64,000 bases of DNA from Clostridium sp. JN-9 (GCF_004103695.1 NZ_CP035280.1:2914001-2978000); one strand, 5' to 3'. Shown: positions 26,586-36,325, numbered from the stretch's first letter. Notes: generated by a model from the sequence alone, not told the origin. Program-made: numbers and translations.

Positions 26586-28655
26586 TTAAATGTCCTCCTC
26601 ATTAAGAATTTTTACTATTGACCTTCTTATATCTTTAATATCTCCTAGCCTTAAATTATCAGTAAAGTCCTTTTTTTCAATTAAGGATATACTTATTTTC
26701 CCCATTTGCTCCAGTATATAAGGATTTTCTGTTTTCCTTGCAAGCAAAACAATAAAGGTTTTCACATTTTCATCTGAAAAGCCTACACTCTTTAATCTCA
26801 TGGAATCCTTTAACCTATATACCCCAACAAATGGGCTTATTACAGAATCGGATCTGGTATGAAGAAGTGCCACAGATGAATTTGGAATTACTACACTTCC
26901 TGCTTTTTCCCTGTTTAGTATAAGTTCCTCCACTTCCTCTTTATTGCTTATTATATTTTCATCATAAACGCTTTCAGAAATGAATCCAATCATTTCTTTA
27001 AATGATTTGGTATCTATGGTTTTTAGCTGCAGACTCTTCAGCATATTATTTATCATCTCATATTTTTCTTCTTCTGAACCATTATTATTTTCAGCTTTAT
27101 ATAGGGATGTAATCTTATTAAATGAACTCTGATTTCTCTTATGCTGTTCCAGGTAATGGTTAATATTATCAATATCATTCTGCTTAAGAAAAGGAGAAAC
27201 AATTATAATATTATCCTTAGGATTTTTTCCTGTATCAATATTCACTGTGGAAAGCACAATATCATATTCATCATTGCTGCTGCACCAATCCTTAATGGAT
27301 TTAATTGCAACTCTGTCAATGCTGGGTATTGCTGATTTAACCTTGTTTAAAAGTATTCTTGCTGTTCCAATGCCATTTGGGCAGATAATCAGTGCAGAAA
27401 ATTTATTGGTTAAACTTCCTGTGCGTTCTATGGCTGCACCCACATGCATTGTAATAAAGCCAATTTCATCTTCAGGCATTGTAATGTTATATTTTGAAAA
27501 TACCAGCCTGCAGGCATTATTTACCACACTAAACAAACTTCCGTAATATTTTTTTATTTCATCAACTAAAGGGTTCTTAACCTGTATTCCCATTTTAATT
27601 CTATATAAAGCAGGGTTGAAATGCTGAGAAAGTCCCATAATTAACTGCTCATCACAGTTAATTTTAATATTCAGCCTTTTTTCTACTTCATACAGAACTT
27701 CTTTGGATAATTCCTCTAGGGACATTCCAAGTTCCGCAAATTTTCCATCTGATTTATATATATATTTGTTTCCTAAAAGCTGTATTGCAATATATACAAG
27801 CTCACTATCAGGTATATCTATATTTAAAGAAATTAAATAGTCTTTTATTTTCTTTGTAAAAGAAAACTCATTGGATGATAGTACGTCATGTATTAAATAA
27901 TCAGGCAGGCTTATTGGTGAACCAAGCTTTACTTTTTTTAATGACAGCATAATGTGAATCAGCGAACTGAAATAAGCCATGTCATCCATCTTTACCATGT
28001 CATTGCTGACAATTTCTAATATATCTTTTGAAATATTAATAAGTTCCTTATGAAAAAACATATTAAAGAAAGCATGTATTGCAGGATCCTGCTTGTCTTC
28101 ATATACATAAGCAAGCAGTTCATCTATGGGCTTATATTCATATAATAGTTCTAAAAATGTGTTTCTTTTTACCCATTCTGAGCCTATTACGATAAGTCCA
28201 TATCCTCTCTTTCTTTCAAGGCTTAAATATCTCACTGCAAGCCACTGCTGAATTTTATCTACATAAAGACTTATAGTTCCCTCCACCACATTAAGCTGAT
28301 AGCTGAAATAAGCAGATTTTATGGGTTCCTCTGAAAGGAGAAGCTGTGCAGTAATAAGCAGCATTCTTTGCTCTTGAGATACCAGCCACTGCATGGGTAT
28401 TCCTCCCAATGAATGTTTTAGATTATTTAACTTTCCTGTTTTCCCATTAATATTTAAATTTGAGTTGTTTTCCTTTATTGCTATGCCATCATGTTTCAAT
28501 ACAATATTAATAGCAGCTATTTCTCTTGATATAGTTCTGTTGCTGACATGAATCTGCCTGGAAAGATCCTTTATATTTAAAGGACCTTTATCCAATATGG
28601 CATTTAAAATAAACCTTTGTCTGGCAGTTAATTCATTCATATATTCACCCGCCAT
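26586..28655 (-). CDS. mtlR: Mannitol operon activator MtlR (PRD/EII domain regulator)
   Basis: 689 residues. Domains in order: N-terminal helix-turn-helix (LTARQRFILNAILDKGPLNIKDLSRQI), two PRD domains (about 180-400), an EIIB-like domain with a Cys (ALIICPNGIGTARILL), and an EIIA-like domain with a His (SVALLHTRSDS). In Bacillus, MtlR is activated by HPr phosphorylation of PRD2 and inhibited through EIIB/EIIA, linking transcription to mannitol supply. It lies inside the operon between mtlA and mtlF. A likely binding site is at 30159-30183. Confidence 0.88.
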   Translation of the reverse strand: MAGEYMNELTARQRFILNAILDKGPLNIKDLSRQIHVSNRTISREIAAINIVLKHDGIAIKENNSNLNINGKTGKLNNLKHSLGGIPMQWLVSQEQRMLLITAQLLLSEEPIKSAYFSYQLNVVEGTISLYVDKIQQWLAVRYLSLERKRGYGLIVIGSEWVKRNTFLELLYEYKPIDELLAYVYEDKQDPAIHAFFNMFFHKELINISKDILEIVSNDMVKMDDMAYFSSLIHIMLSLKKVKLGSPISLPDYLIHDVLSSNEFSFTKKIKDYLISLNIDIPDSELVYIAIQLLGNKYIYKSDGKFAELGMSLEELSKEVLYEVEKRLNIKINCDEQLIMGLSQHFNPALYRIKMGIQVKNPLVDEIKKYYGSLFSVVNNACRLVFSKYNITMPEDEIGFITMHVGAAIERTGSLTNKFSALIICPNGIGTARILLNKVKSAIPSIDRVAIKSIKDWCSSNDEYDIVLSTVNIDTGKNPKDNIIIVSPFLKQNDIDNINHYLEQHKRNQSSFNKITSLYKAENNNGSEEEKYEMINNMLKSLQLKTIDTKSFKEMIGFISESVYDENIISNKEEVEELILNREKAGSVVIPNSSVALLHTRSDSVISPFVGVYRLKDSMRLKSVGFSDENVKTFIVLLARKTENPYILEQMGKISISLIEKKDFTDNLRLGDIKDIRRSIVKILNEEDI

Positions 28656-28663
28656 TTACAATA

Positions 28664-30085
28664 TTATTTTTTTAAAGTTTTAATATATTCATCGTAAACT
28701 TTGTTGTCCAGAAAATTTTTTATCGTAATAATTTTTGCATTTGGGCATGACTGTGAAGCTCTTTCAGCAAGGCTTTCCTGTGTAAATACTACCTCAGCAT
28801 CCTTTGGTATTTCACTAACTGCTGAGTGTTTTACATTTATTTTTAACCCTGCGTCATTAATTTTCTTTTTAAGTATAGATTCTCCCATTGCAGATGAACC
28901 CATACCTGCATCACAAGCAAATACTATTAAAGCTGGTGCTTCTGCTGACATTTCAACCTTTTGTCCTTTACTTTCTGCTTTCATTCCCTGTACTAATGTT
29001 TTTGCACTGTCAAAGGTAGAATCATCTTCAGCTGCATTACTACTCTTTACTATTATGGATCCTATTAAGAAGGAAACTACAGCGCCTACTAATATTCCTA
29101 ATAATACAGGTGTAAGGCCGCCTTTTGGACTCATTGCTATTTCTGCAAATATACTTCCTGGTGAAGGAGAAGCAACAAGGCCTGCCCCAGTGATTACGAA
29201 AGTTAAATCAGCTGCCATTCCTCCGCCGATTACTGCTAAAAGAAGCACTGGATTCATTAAAACATAAGGGAAATATATTTCGTGAATTCCACCTAGAAAT
29301 TGAATGATTATTGCTCCTGGCGCTGATTGCTTTGCATTTCCCTTACCATACATCCAGTATGCAAGAAGTATCCCAAGTCCTGGTCCTGGATTTGACTCCA
29401 GTAAGAAGAAAATTGATTTTCCAACTTCTTTAACCTGTGCTATACCAAGAGGGTCAAATATTCCATGATTAATTGCGTTGTTTAAAAATAATATCTTACC
29501 TGGTTCAACAAATATTGCTATAAGAGGAAGTAACTTTGCGTTTGTTACCCATTGAGCTGCATTTCCAAGTGCCACTGAAAATGAATTAACAACAGGTCCT
29601 ATTACTGAATAGGCAATTATTGCTAAGATTCCTCCTAAGATACCCGATGAAAAGTTATTTACAAGCATCTCAAATCCTGTTGCTATTTTGCCGTCAATAA
29701 GCTTGTCAAACTTTTTAATACAATATCCTCCTAGTGGTCCCATAATCATTGCTCCTAAGAACATTGGTATGGAAGAACCAATAATAACTCCCATAGTTGC
29801 TATGGCTCCCACTACACCACCCCTGGTACCATATACAAGTTTACCCCCTGTATATCCTATAAGTACTGGAAGCAGGTAGGAAATCATTGGGCCAACAAGT
29901 TTGCCAAGATATTCATTTGGTAACCAGCCAGTAGGTATAAATAATGCCGTTATAAGTCCCCATGCAATAAATGCTCCAATGTTTGGCATAACCATTCCAG
30001 AAAGAAATGCGCCAAATTTTTGAAGCTTGGCTTTACCGCTTGAACCTCCTTTTGTATTGGAATTGGTTTTACTTGAAATCTCCAT
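28664..30085 (-). CDS. mtlA: Mannitol-type PTS EIICB permease
   Basis: 473 residues. The EIIC membrane domain (about 20-340) has the mannitol signatures [50 protein letters not shown] and [13 protein letters not shown]. The C-terminal EIIB domain has the phosphocysteine loop [14 protein letters not shown] (about 385-400). EIIA is supplied separately by mtlF. It imports and phosphorylates the hexitol to a 1-phosphate. AAGGAGG precedes the ATG. First gene of the operon. Confidence 0.92.
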   Translation of the reverse strand: MEISSKTNSNTKGGSSGKAKLQKFGAFLSGMVMPNIGAFIAWGLITALFIPTGWLPNEYLGKLVGPMISYLLPVLIGYTGGKLVYGTRGGVVGAIATMGVIIGSSIPMFLGAMIMGPLGGYCIKKFDKLIDGKIATGFEMLVNNFSSGILGGILAIIAYSVIGPVVNSFSVALGNAAQWVTNAKLLPLIAIFVEPGKILFLNNAINHGIFDPLGIAQVKEVGKSIFFLLESNPGPGLGILLAYWMYGKGNAKQSAPGAIIIQFLGGIHEIYFPYVLMNPVLLLAVIGGGMAADLTFVITGAGLVASPSPGSIFAEIAMSPKGGLTPVLLGILVGAVVSFLIGSIIVKSSNAAEDDSTFDSAKTLVQGMKAESKGQKVEMSAEAPALIVFACDAGMGSSAMGESILKKKINDAGLKINVKHSAVSEIPKDAEVVFTQESLAERASQSCPNAKIITIKNFLDNKVYDEYIKTLKK

Positions 30086-30114
30086 ATAACATACCTCCTT
30101 GTCTTGATACTTAT

Positions 30115-30183
30115 AATATATTTCATGGTAAACGTTTTTACAACACTCACTACTTCAATGCTGACAGCATCTATCAGTGACAA
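30115..30183 (-). promoter_or_regulatory. mtlA promoter with cre-like and MtlR-like sites
   Basis: On the minus strand, TTGTAA (30138-30143) and TATATT (30115-30120) are 17 bases apart. The spacer holds AAACGTTTACC, which resembles a CcpA cre box and would give glucose repression. Upstream of the -35, TTGTCA (30178-30183) and TGCTGACAGCA (30159-30169, plus-strand reading) form a partly dyad element at the position expected for an MtlR activator site. Confidence 0.6.
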
Positions 30184-30230
30184 TTTTGAGATTTGGCATG
30201 CCCCTAGGATTCATAAGCTTCTTTATGTGC

Positions 30231-30272
30231 AAAAAAATAGAGAAGATCAGTAATCTCTAATCTTCTCTATTA
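30231..30272 (-). terminator. Terminator of the PAP2 gene
   Basis: AATAGAGAAGAT and ATCTTCTCTATT form a 12-bp stem with seven Ts on the minus strand. Confidence 0.8.
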
Positions 30273-30285
30273 TTAAATAAATATC

Positions 30286-30840
30286 TTAATTTCTTTGTTT
30301 TTGCATACTTAACTTATTGCATAAATATAATGCTGCTTTGCTGCATATTAATCCCAAAACTATACCCGCTGCCACATCTGTAGGGTAATGTACATATAAA
30401 TACAGTCTTGAAAATGCTATAATTGATGCCATAGAATAAAACTCAAGAGCATAATCCTTAAAATACTTTGCTAACACTCCTGCAGCTGCAAATGATGATG
30501 CAGCATGACCTGAAGGGAAGGAAAAAGATAAAGGCTCTGCAATTAACAGCTTCATAGAAGGTACATGTGTGAAAGGTCTGGATCGCTGAACTAAATGCTT
30601 TAATATTCCTTCTCCTAAAATTGCACTGAATAGTAATGCTATTAAAGTAATAAAACCAGCCTTTCTGTATTTTTTACTTATTAATAAAATTATTCCTATA
30701 ACGATCCATATAAATCCGCCGTTTCCTAATGAAGACATAATAACCATAAACTTATCCATAATTGGCCCCTGCATATAATCCTTAATATAAATAAGAATTG
30801 AATTATCTAATCCTTGTACTGATGATATTATTGCATTCAA
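30286..30840 (-). CDS. PAP2-superfamily membrane phosphatase (BcrC-like)
   Basis: 184 residues with about five hydrophobic helices and the three PAP2 motifs: KHLVQRSRPF (KxxxxxxRP), PSGHAASS (PSGH) and RLYLYVHYPTDV (SRxxxxxHxxxD-type). Likely an undecaprenyl pyrophosphate phosphatase that recycles the cell-wall carrier lipid; other lipid phosphates are possible. GAAAGGACG lies before the ATG. Single-gene unit with its own terminator. Confidence 0.85.
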   Translation of the reverse strand: MNAIISSVQGLDNSILIYIKDYMQGPIMDKFMVIMSSLGNGGFIWIVIGIILLISKKYRKAGFITLIALLFSAILGEGILKHLVQRSRPFTHVPSMKLLIAEPLSFSFPSGHAASSFAAAGVLAKYFKDYALEFYSMASIIAFSRLYLYVHYPTDVAAGIVLGLICSKAALYLCNKLSMQKQRN

Positions 30841-30952
30841 TGTAATCGTCCTTTCATTTTACAATCTCTTTTAAACAAAGCTGACTATTATATTATGTGT
30901 TTTCATATATATTATCACTATATTAAATTAAAATTCCATTAAAATAAGCAGA

Positions 30953-30986
30953 TTTAAAAAAAAATCGTCATTTCGACGATTTTTCC
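30953..30986 (-). terminator. Terminator of the CadA-type ATPase
   Basis: AAAATCGTC pairs with GACGATTTT and is followed by nine Ts on the minus strand. Confidence 0.85.
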
Positions 30987-31003
30987 AAAGATATAGTTAT
31001 ATA

Positions 31004-33151
31004 TTAGATATCTTTAACATTCATAACTCTCATAGAATTTAAAACTGCAATTAATGTTACTCCTACATCTGCAAATACAGCTTCCCACATTGTAGCTATA
31101 CCAACTGCACCTAATATAAGGACTATAGCTTTAACTGTTAATGCAAATATAATATTCTGCCATACAATTTTCTTGGTTCTTTTAGCTATATTTATAGCAC
31201 TTACAATCTTTGAAGGCTCATCATTCATTATAACTATGTCTGCAGCCTCAATTGCAGCATCTGAACCAAGCCCTCCCATTGCAATGCCTATGTCAGCCCT
31301 TGCAAGTACAGGAGCATCATTTATTCCATCACCTACAAATGCAAGTTTCCCGATGGATGATATTTGTTTATCAAGCTGCTCTAGTCTTTCAACTTTCTGA
31401 TCTGGTAAAAGCTCTGCATAGACTTCATTCAGTCCTAATTCTTTTGCAACCTTTTCCCCAACCTGCCTGCTGTCACCTGTAAGCATAACTGTTTTTTTAA
31501 TCCCAATTCTCTTAAGTTTGGAGATTGCTTCCCTGGAGTCATCTTTAATCTCATCTGATATTAATATATATCCTGCATACTTTTTATCTAAGGCTACATG
31601 AACTACTGTTCCAGCTTCGTCTACATTACTAAATTCAATGTTGTCCCTATTCATCAGTTTCACATTTCCTGCAAGAACTTCTTTTCCACTAACATTAGCC
31701 TTTATTCCATAACCTGATATTTCCTCATAATCACTTATGTTATCTTTATTAATTTCCTTGTTGTATTCATTTAAAATAGATGCTGCAATAGGATGATTTG
31801 AATAGCTTTCTGCATATGAAGCATACTTTAACAGTTCATCTTTTGTTATTCCGTTTTCATTGCTTATTTTTGTTACTTTAAATACACCCTTTGTTAATGT
31901 TCCAGTTTTGTCAAATACAATTGTTTCAACATTGTTTAGTGCTTCTAAATAGTTACTTCCCTTAACCAAAATTCCATTTTTTGATGCACCTCCAATGCCC
32001 CCAAAGAAACTGAGAGGAACTGATATAACTAATGCACAGGGGCATGATACCACTAAAAACACCAAAGCTCTGTATAACCAGTTAGAAAATTCAGCACCTG
32101 GAATTATAAGTGGAGGTATAACTGCCAGAAAAGCAGCAGCAAAAACAACAGCTGGAGTGTAGTATCTTGCAAATTTAGTTATAAAGTTTTCAGTTGGAGC
32201 CTTTCTGCTTGTGGCATTTTGCACCAGATCTAATATTTTGGCTACTGTTGATTCCCCAAATTCTTTAGTAACTTCAATTGTTAAAACACCATTTGTATTG
32301 ATAAATCCTGCAAGTACATCATTTCCTGCCTGAACTTCTCTTGGAACTGATTCCCCTGTTAATGCAGATGTGTTAACCATGGATCTGCCTTCAAGTATTC
32401 TTCCATCCAATGGTATCTTCTCACCTGGTTTAACAATAATTCTATCCCCAATTCTGGCATCATCCGGATCTATCCTTTTTTCTTCATTACCAGCAATAAG
32501 GTTTGCATAATCAGGCCTTATATCCATTAAGGATGAAATTGATTTTCTTGAACTGTTTACGGCAGCGTCCTGAAAATATTCTCCTATCTCATAGAACAGC
32601 ATTACTGCAACTCCCTCTGGAAATTGTTTTATTGAAAATGCGCCAATTGTTGCTATAGTCATTAAGAAATTTTCATCAAAGACCTGGCCTCTTGCTATAT
32701 TTTTAATTGCCTTTATTACAACTTCTCCGCCAACTAAAATATAACTTGTAAGGTAAATTGTAAGTTCTGTCCAGAATGAAAATTTAAATATCAATCCTAT
32801 AGCAAACAGTGCAGCACCTATACCAAGTCTTATAATTTCATTCCTGTTTGATTCATTCTTTTCTTCATCCTCTAATGATTTCACATTCTTTTTGGTATTT
32901 TTCGCAGAACTTTCATCAGGCTCTATTATCTTAACATCTGGCTCAATTGTATCTATAATTTTTTTAGCCTTATTTATTATCTCCTCTGACTTGTCAGCAT
33001 CACTTATTTCAATGGTGATTGTCTTATTTGCGAAATTCATGGAAGCCTGTTTTACACCCTCAAGAGCATTTATCTTAGCTTCTATTTTTGCTGCACAATT
33101 TGCGCAATCCAGTCCATCTAATATAAGCTTTTTCATTAATACCGACTCCAT
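31004..33151 (-). CDS. cadA: Heavy-metal-exporting P1B ATPase (Zn/Cd/Pb, CadA/ZntA type)
   Basis: 715 residues. One N-terminal heavy-metal-associated domain with GLDCANCAA, then the P1B core: CPCAL in the membrane metal-binding helix, phosphorylation motif DKTGTLTKG, and GDGINDAPVLARADIGIAMG. Eight helices are expected. The CPC motif with a C-terminal DVGVTLIAVLNSMR helix fits the Zn2+/Cd2+/Pb2+ subgroup and not the copper one. Either ATG 33151 (GAAGGG upstream) or ATG 33136 (GGAG upstream) could be used. An ArsR/SmtB-like palindrome lies 60 bases upstream, but no arsR-type gene is adjacent. Confidence 0.9.
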   Translation of the reverse strand: MESVLMKKLILDGLDCANCAAKIEAKINALEGVKQASMNFANKTITIEISDADKSEEIINKAKKIIDTIEPDVKIIEPDESSAKNTKKNVKSLEDEEKNESNRNEIIRLGIGAALFAIGLIFKFSFWTELTIYLTSYILVGGEVVIKAIKNIARGQVFDENFLMTIATIGAFSIKQFPEGVAVMLFYEIGEYFQDAAVNSSRKSISSLMDIRPDYANLIAGNEEKRIDPDDARIGDRIIVKPGEKIPLDGRILEGRSMVNTSALTGESVPREVQAGNDVLAGFINTNGVLTIEVTKEFGESTVAKILDLVQNATSRKAPTENFITKFARYYTPAVVFAAAFLAVIPPLIIPGAEFSNWLYRALVFLVVSCPCALVISVPLSFFGGIGGASKNGILVKGSNYLEALNNVETIVFDKTGTLTKGVFKVTKISNENGITKDELLKYASYAESYSNHPIAASILNEYNKEINKDNISDYEEISGYGIKANVSGKEVLAGNVKLMNRDNIEFSNVDEAGTVVHVALDKKYAGYILISDEIKDDSREAISKLKRIGIKKTVMLTGDSRQVGEKVAKELGLNEVYAELLPDQKVERLEQLDKQISSIGKLAFVGDGINDAPVLARADIGIAMGGLGSDAAIEAADIVIMNDEPSKIVSAINIAKRTKKIVWQNIIFALTVKAIVLILGAVGIATMWEAVFADVGVTLIAVLNSMRVMNVKDI

Positions 33152-33212
33152 AAAATCCCTTCCCCTCTATTTATTGATAATAAATGTTTAAATTTTATAT
33201 ATTCAATTTATG

Positions 33213-33238
33213 AACATATGAATAGGCATTCATATGTT
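33213..33238 (-). promoter_or_regulatory. Perfect 11-4-11 palindrome, probable ArsR/SmtB-family operator
   Basis: AACATATGAAT and ATTCATATGTT flank AGGC. This closely resembles the imperfect 12-2-12 palindromes bound by metal-sensing ArsR/SmtB/CadC repressors, which contain ATATGAA..TTCATAT. It sits in the promoter region of the metal-exporting ATPase. The regulator must be encoded elsewhere. Confidence 0.75.
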
Positions 33239-33295
33239 ATGATATAATTATATGCCTTTTGTTATTAAAAATCAACTATAGAGTCAATATTTGAA

Positions 33296-33338
33296 AATTA
33301 AAAAACAGGCCGTATATTATTAATATAAGCCTGTTTTC
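33296..33338 (-). terminator. Terminator of mgtA
   Basis: AAAACAGGC pairs with GCCTGTTTT across an AT loop, followed by six Ts on the minus strand, a few bases after the stop. Confidence 0.75.
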
Positions 33339-33341
33339 ATT

Positions 33342-35912
33342 TTATTCAATATCATATTTTTTTATATACCATACTTTTACTATTTGAGTTAACACTACAT
33401 AACACAATAATGTAAGTGCTAACAGTAAATAATATAATGCAGGTAATTTAGTAAACCCAAATGCACTTGCAAGTGGTGAATTAACTAATATTACACCAAA
33501 AATCACTATCAATAATGAAGTTATCATAAGAGGATTACTTGCCCTGCTTTGAATAAATGGTATTTTATTTGTTCTTATTACATGTATTATTAATGTCTGT
33601 GTAAACAGCGATTCAAGAAACCAGCCTGTTTGGAACAATGCTGGATTATTCCAGGCATTAAATATAAATAACATCATAAGATAAGTGGTGTAATCAAATA
33701 TAGAACTAATTGGCCCTATATGAATAATAAAGCGCTTTATTTCATCAACTGCCCACTTTCTCGGTATTGATATCCATTCATCATCTACTGAATCTGTAGG
33801 TATAGTAGTCTGTGATATATCATACAATAAATTATTAGTTAAAACCTGTATTGGCATCATTGGTAAAAAAGGTACAAATATACTTGCCCCAAGCACACTG
33901 AACATGTTGCCAAAATTAGAACTTGCAGTCATTTTAATATACTTAACTATATTTCCAAATACTCTTCTTCCTTCAAGTACACCTTCTTCAAGTACAAGCA
34001 GATTGTTTTCAAGAAGTATAATGTCTGAAGACTCTTTTGCAATATCAACAGCTGTGTCAACTGAAACTCCTACATCTGCTGCTTTAAGTGCCGGAGCATC
34101 ATTGATACCATCTCCCATAAAACCAACTACATGTTCTCTGCTTTGCAGTGCTTTTATTATTCGTTCTTTGTGCATTGGTGAAAGTTTAGCAAAAACAGAA
34201 GTTTTCTCTGCTGCCTTACTTAATTCTTCATCGGACATCATATCTATCTCATTGCCTAGAAGTATTTTATCTACAGGTAAATTAACTTCCTGACAAATCT
34301 TCTTGGTTACTGTTTCATTATCTCCTGTAAGAACTTTCACATCCACATTATATTTATGGAATTTGGAAATGGCCTCTGCTGAAGTATCCTTTGGCGGATC
34401 AAGGAATGCCAAAAATCCAAGTAATGTTAATCCGCTTTCATCTGATACAGCATATTCTTTTTTATTTTTATCAAATATCTTATATGCTACTGCAATAACC
34501 CTGTAACCTTCAGCATTTAAATTCCATATCATATTTTCAATTTTATCTGTCATTCTGCCCATAAAAGGTTCTGTACCTTCTTTAGTTTCATATACATTAC
34601 ATAAACTTAATACTTCCTCTACAGCACCTTTACAAATTAATACATGCTCCATTCTTTTGTTTTCTACAACAACTGACATTCTTTTTCTTATAAAATCAAA
34701 TGGAATTTCATCTATTTTATCATATTTCTTCTCAATATTAAAATAATCTTCTTCCTCATCTTTATGAGCAAGAATAGCAGTATCCATAACATTTCTTAAT
34801 CCTGTTTGATAAAAGCTATTGATAAACCCATACTTTAAAACCCTTTTCGAGTCATTACCATAGATATTTAGATATTTTTCAAGAATAACTTTACCACAAG
34901 TAATGGTGCCTGTCTTATCTGTACAAAGCACATCCATTGCTCCAAAATTTTGTATGGCATTTAATTTCTTTACTATTACATTCTTTTTTGCCATAGTCAT
35001 GGCACCTTTAGTTAAATTTACTGTAACAATCATAGGAAGCATCTCTGGAGTAAGACCTACTGCTACTGCAATACCAAATAAAAAAGCCTCAAACCAATTT
35101 CCTTTAGTTAAACCATTAATAAGAAATACCAGTGGTGCCATAACAAATATGAATTTAATCATTAGCCATGTATACTGGTTTACACCTTTATCAAAACTAG
35201 TCATTGGTCTTTCAGCAGTTAATTTACTGCTTAATTGACCAAAGTAAGTCTTCTTACCTGTAGTCAGCGCAACAGCAATGGCAGTGCCGCTTTCTACGTT
35301 AGTACCCATAAAACATAAGTTAGGGTTCTCCAGTTCACTTTCCCAATGACCGTCTACAACATTTTTCTCTACTGGAAGTGACTCTCCAGTAAGAGATGAT
35401 TGATTTACAAACAAATCCTTGGATACTACAAGCTGTATATCCGCTGGTATCATATCACCTGATGCCAAATGAATAATGTCACCTGGTACAATCAGTCTTA
35501 GGGGAATTTCTTTTTGCATTCCATCTCTTATTACAGTGGCAGTAGTGCTTACCATTGATCTTAATTCTTCAGCAGAATTATCTGCTCTTACTTCCTGCAC
35601 AAACTTTAATACTACCCCAAGTATAATCATTATTACCATTACTACTGCTGCACTTGTATCTCCAGTAATATATGATATTACTGCAAGTACAGCCAGTAAA
35701 ATAACTAAGGGGTTCTTTAAGTTTGATAATAATTTCTTAATTATGGAGTTGTTTGTACCTTCTCCTATTTCATTATATCCATACTTATCAATTCTTTCCT
35801 CTGCTTCTTGTTCAGATAATCCATTAATAGTAGTATCTAAATTTTTTAAAATAGTTTCAATAAATTTATTTTCAATTGAATTTACTAGCTTTTTTAATAC
35901 CATAACAGCCAC
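33342..35912 (-). CDS. mgtA: Magnesium-importing P3-type ATPase
   Basis: 856 residues. P-type ATPase with TGES (LTGESLPVEK), phosphorylation motif CTDKTGTITCG, GDGINDAPALKAADVGVSVD, and the MgtA-specific segments GLTPEMLPMIVTVNLTKGA, MTASSNFGNMFSVLGAS, and NNLLYDISQTTIPTD. Ten membrane helices are expected. It imports Mg2+ under magnesium limitation. GAGGTGG lies before the ATG. The long leader holds an M-box riboswitch, a 39-codon upstream frame and a second hairpin switch, all on the same strand. Confidence 0.95.
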   Translation of the reverse strand: MAVMVLKKLVNSIENKFIETILKNLDTTINGLSEQEAEERIDKYGYNEIGEGTNNSIIKKLLSNLKNPLVILLAVLAVISYITGDTSAAVVMVIMIILGVVLKFVQEVRADNSAEELRSMVSTTATVIRDGMQKEIPLRLIVPGDIIHLASGDMIPADIQLVVSKDLFVNQSSLTGESLPVEKNVVDGHWESELENPNLCFMGTNVESGTAIAVALTTGKKTYFGQLSSKLTAERPMTSFDKGVNQYTWLMIKFIFVMAPLVFLINGLTKGNWFEAFLFGIAVAVGLTPEMLPMIVTVNLTKGAMTMAKKNVIVKKLNAIQNFGAMDVLCTDKTGTITCGKVILEKYLNIYGNDSKRVLKYGFINSFYQTGLRNVMDTAILAHKDEEEDYFNIEKKYDKIDEIPFDFIRKRMSVVVENKRMEHVLICKGAVEEVLSLCNVYETKEGTEPFMGRMTDKIENMIWNLNAEGYRVIAVAYKIFDKNKKEYAVSDESGLTLLGFLAFLDPPKDTSAEAISKFHKYNVDVKVLTGDNETVTKKICQEVNLPVDKILLGNEIDMMSDEELSKAAEKTSVFAKLSPMHKERIIKALQSREHVVGFMGDGINDAPALKAADVGVSVDTAVDIAKESSDIILLENNLLVLEEGVLEGRRVFGNIVKYIKMTASSNFGNMFSVLGASIFVPFLPMMPIQVLTNNLLYDISQTTIPTDSVDDEWISIPRKWAVDEIKRFIIHIGPISSIFDYTTYLMMLFIFNAWNNPALFQTGWFLESLFTQTLIIHVIRTNKIPFIQSRASNPLMITSLLIVIFGVILVNSPLASAFGFTKLPALYYLLLALTLLCYVVLTQIVKVWYIKKYDIE

Positions 35913-35977
35913 CTCACTTTTACTAAATTCTTCATATAACCAATTTAATACTTTATCTGTTATGCTATATACTTTGC

Positions 35978-36024
35978 AAAAAAAGCAATAACAGAGTAAG
36001 GATTAAGAAACTGCTTTTTAATCC
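35978..36024 (-). promoter_or_regulatory. Candidate attenuator: two mutually exclusive hairpins before mgtA
   Basis: On the minus strand GGATTAA (36024-36018) can pair with TTAATCC (36006-36000). The loop of that hairpin contains AAAAAGCA (36019-36012), which can instead pair with TGCTTTTT (35987-35980) to make a stem followed by a T-run. The two stems share bases and cannot coexist, the usual layout of a terminator/antiterminator switch. It lies between the small upstream frame and mgtA. Confidence 0.5.
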
Positions 36025-36142
36025 CATTAATTGGCTATTAATTACAAGATATCTTTGCTGATTTTAGTAAATAAACAGTGAAGACATTGAAAACTTCCAA
36101 TAAAAGAAAGGCGTATAGAAAAGGTTATTTAAATATTCATAA

Positions 36143-36262
36143 CTACAATTTTAGATGGGACTCTTCTATGAAAAGAATGTCATCTAAGATAGTATATATT
36201 TTATTCCTCTTGCAAAATAAGCCTTTGTCTTCACAGTTCATACTACCGGCTCCAGCATCCAT
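36143..36262 (-). CDS. 39-residue upstream ORF between the M-box and mgtA
   Basis: Begins MDAGAGSMNCEDKG, ends LFIEESHLKL. GGAGG lies eight bases before the ATG, and the ATG is 24 bases past the M-box terminator, so it would be translated only in transcripts that read through the riboswitch. The peptide has acidic pairs (ED, DD, EE) and two Cys. In Salmonella, mgtA is also preceded by a regulatory leader peptide (MgtL), though this sequence is not related. It may couple translation to the hairpin switch at 35978-36024. Confidence 0.5.
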   Translation of the reverse strand: MDAGAGSMNCEDKGLFCKRNKIYTILDDILFIEESHLKL

Positions 36263-36285
36263 CCTTTTCACCTCCGAAAATTCAA

Positions 36286-36325
36286 AATAAAAAACCTCCG
36301 TCAAAACCTGAGCATGACGAAGGCA
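36286..36325 (-). terminator. M-box regulatory terminator
   Basis: CCTTCGTCA pairs with TGACGGAGG, followed by TTTTTTATTTTG on the minus strand, directly after the aptamer. Confidence 0.85.

Noticed and set aside
28701-29267. Plus-strand frame of 188 codons inside mtlA
   Set aside because: The opposite strand is clearly mtlA with all family motifs; this frame has no recognisable protein features.
29950-30183. Minus-strand frame crossing the mtlA promoter
   Set aside because: It overlaps the promoter, the MtlR-like site and the start of mtlA in another frame; no family similarity.
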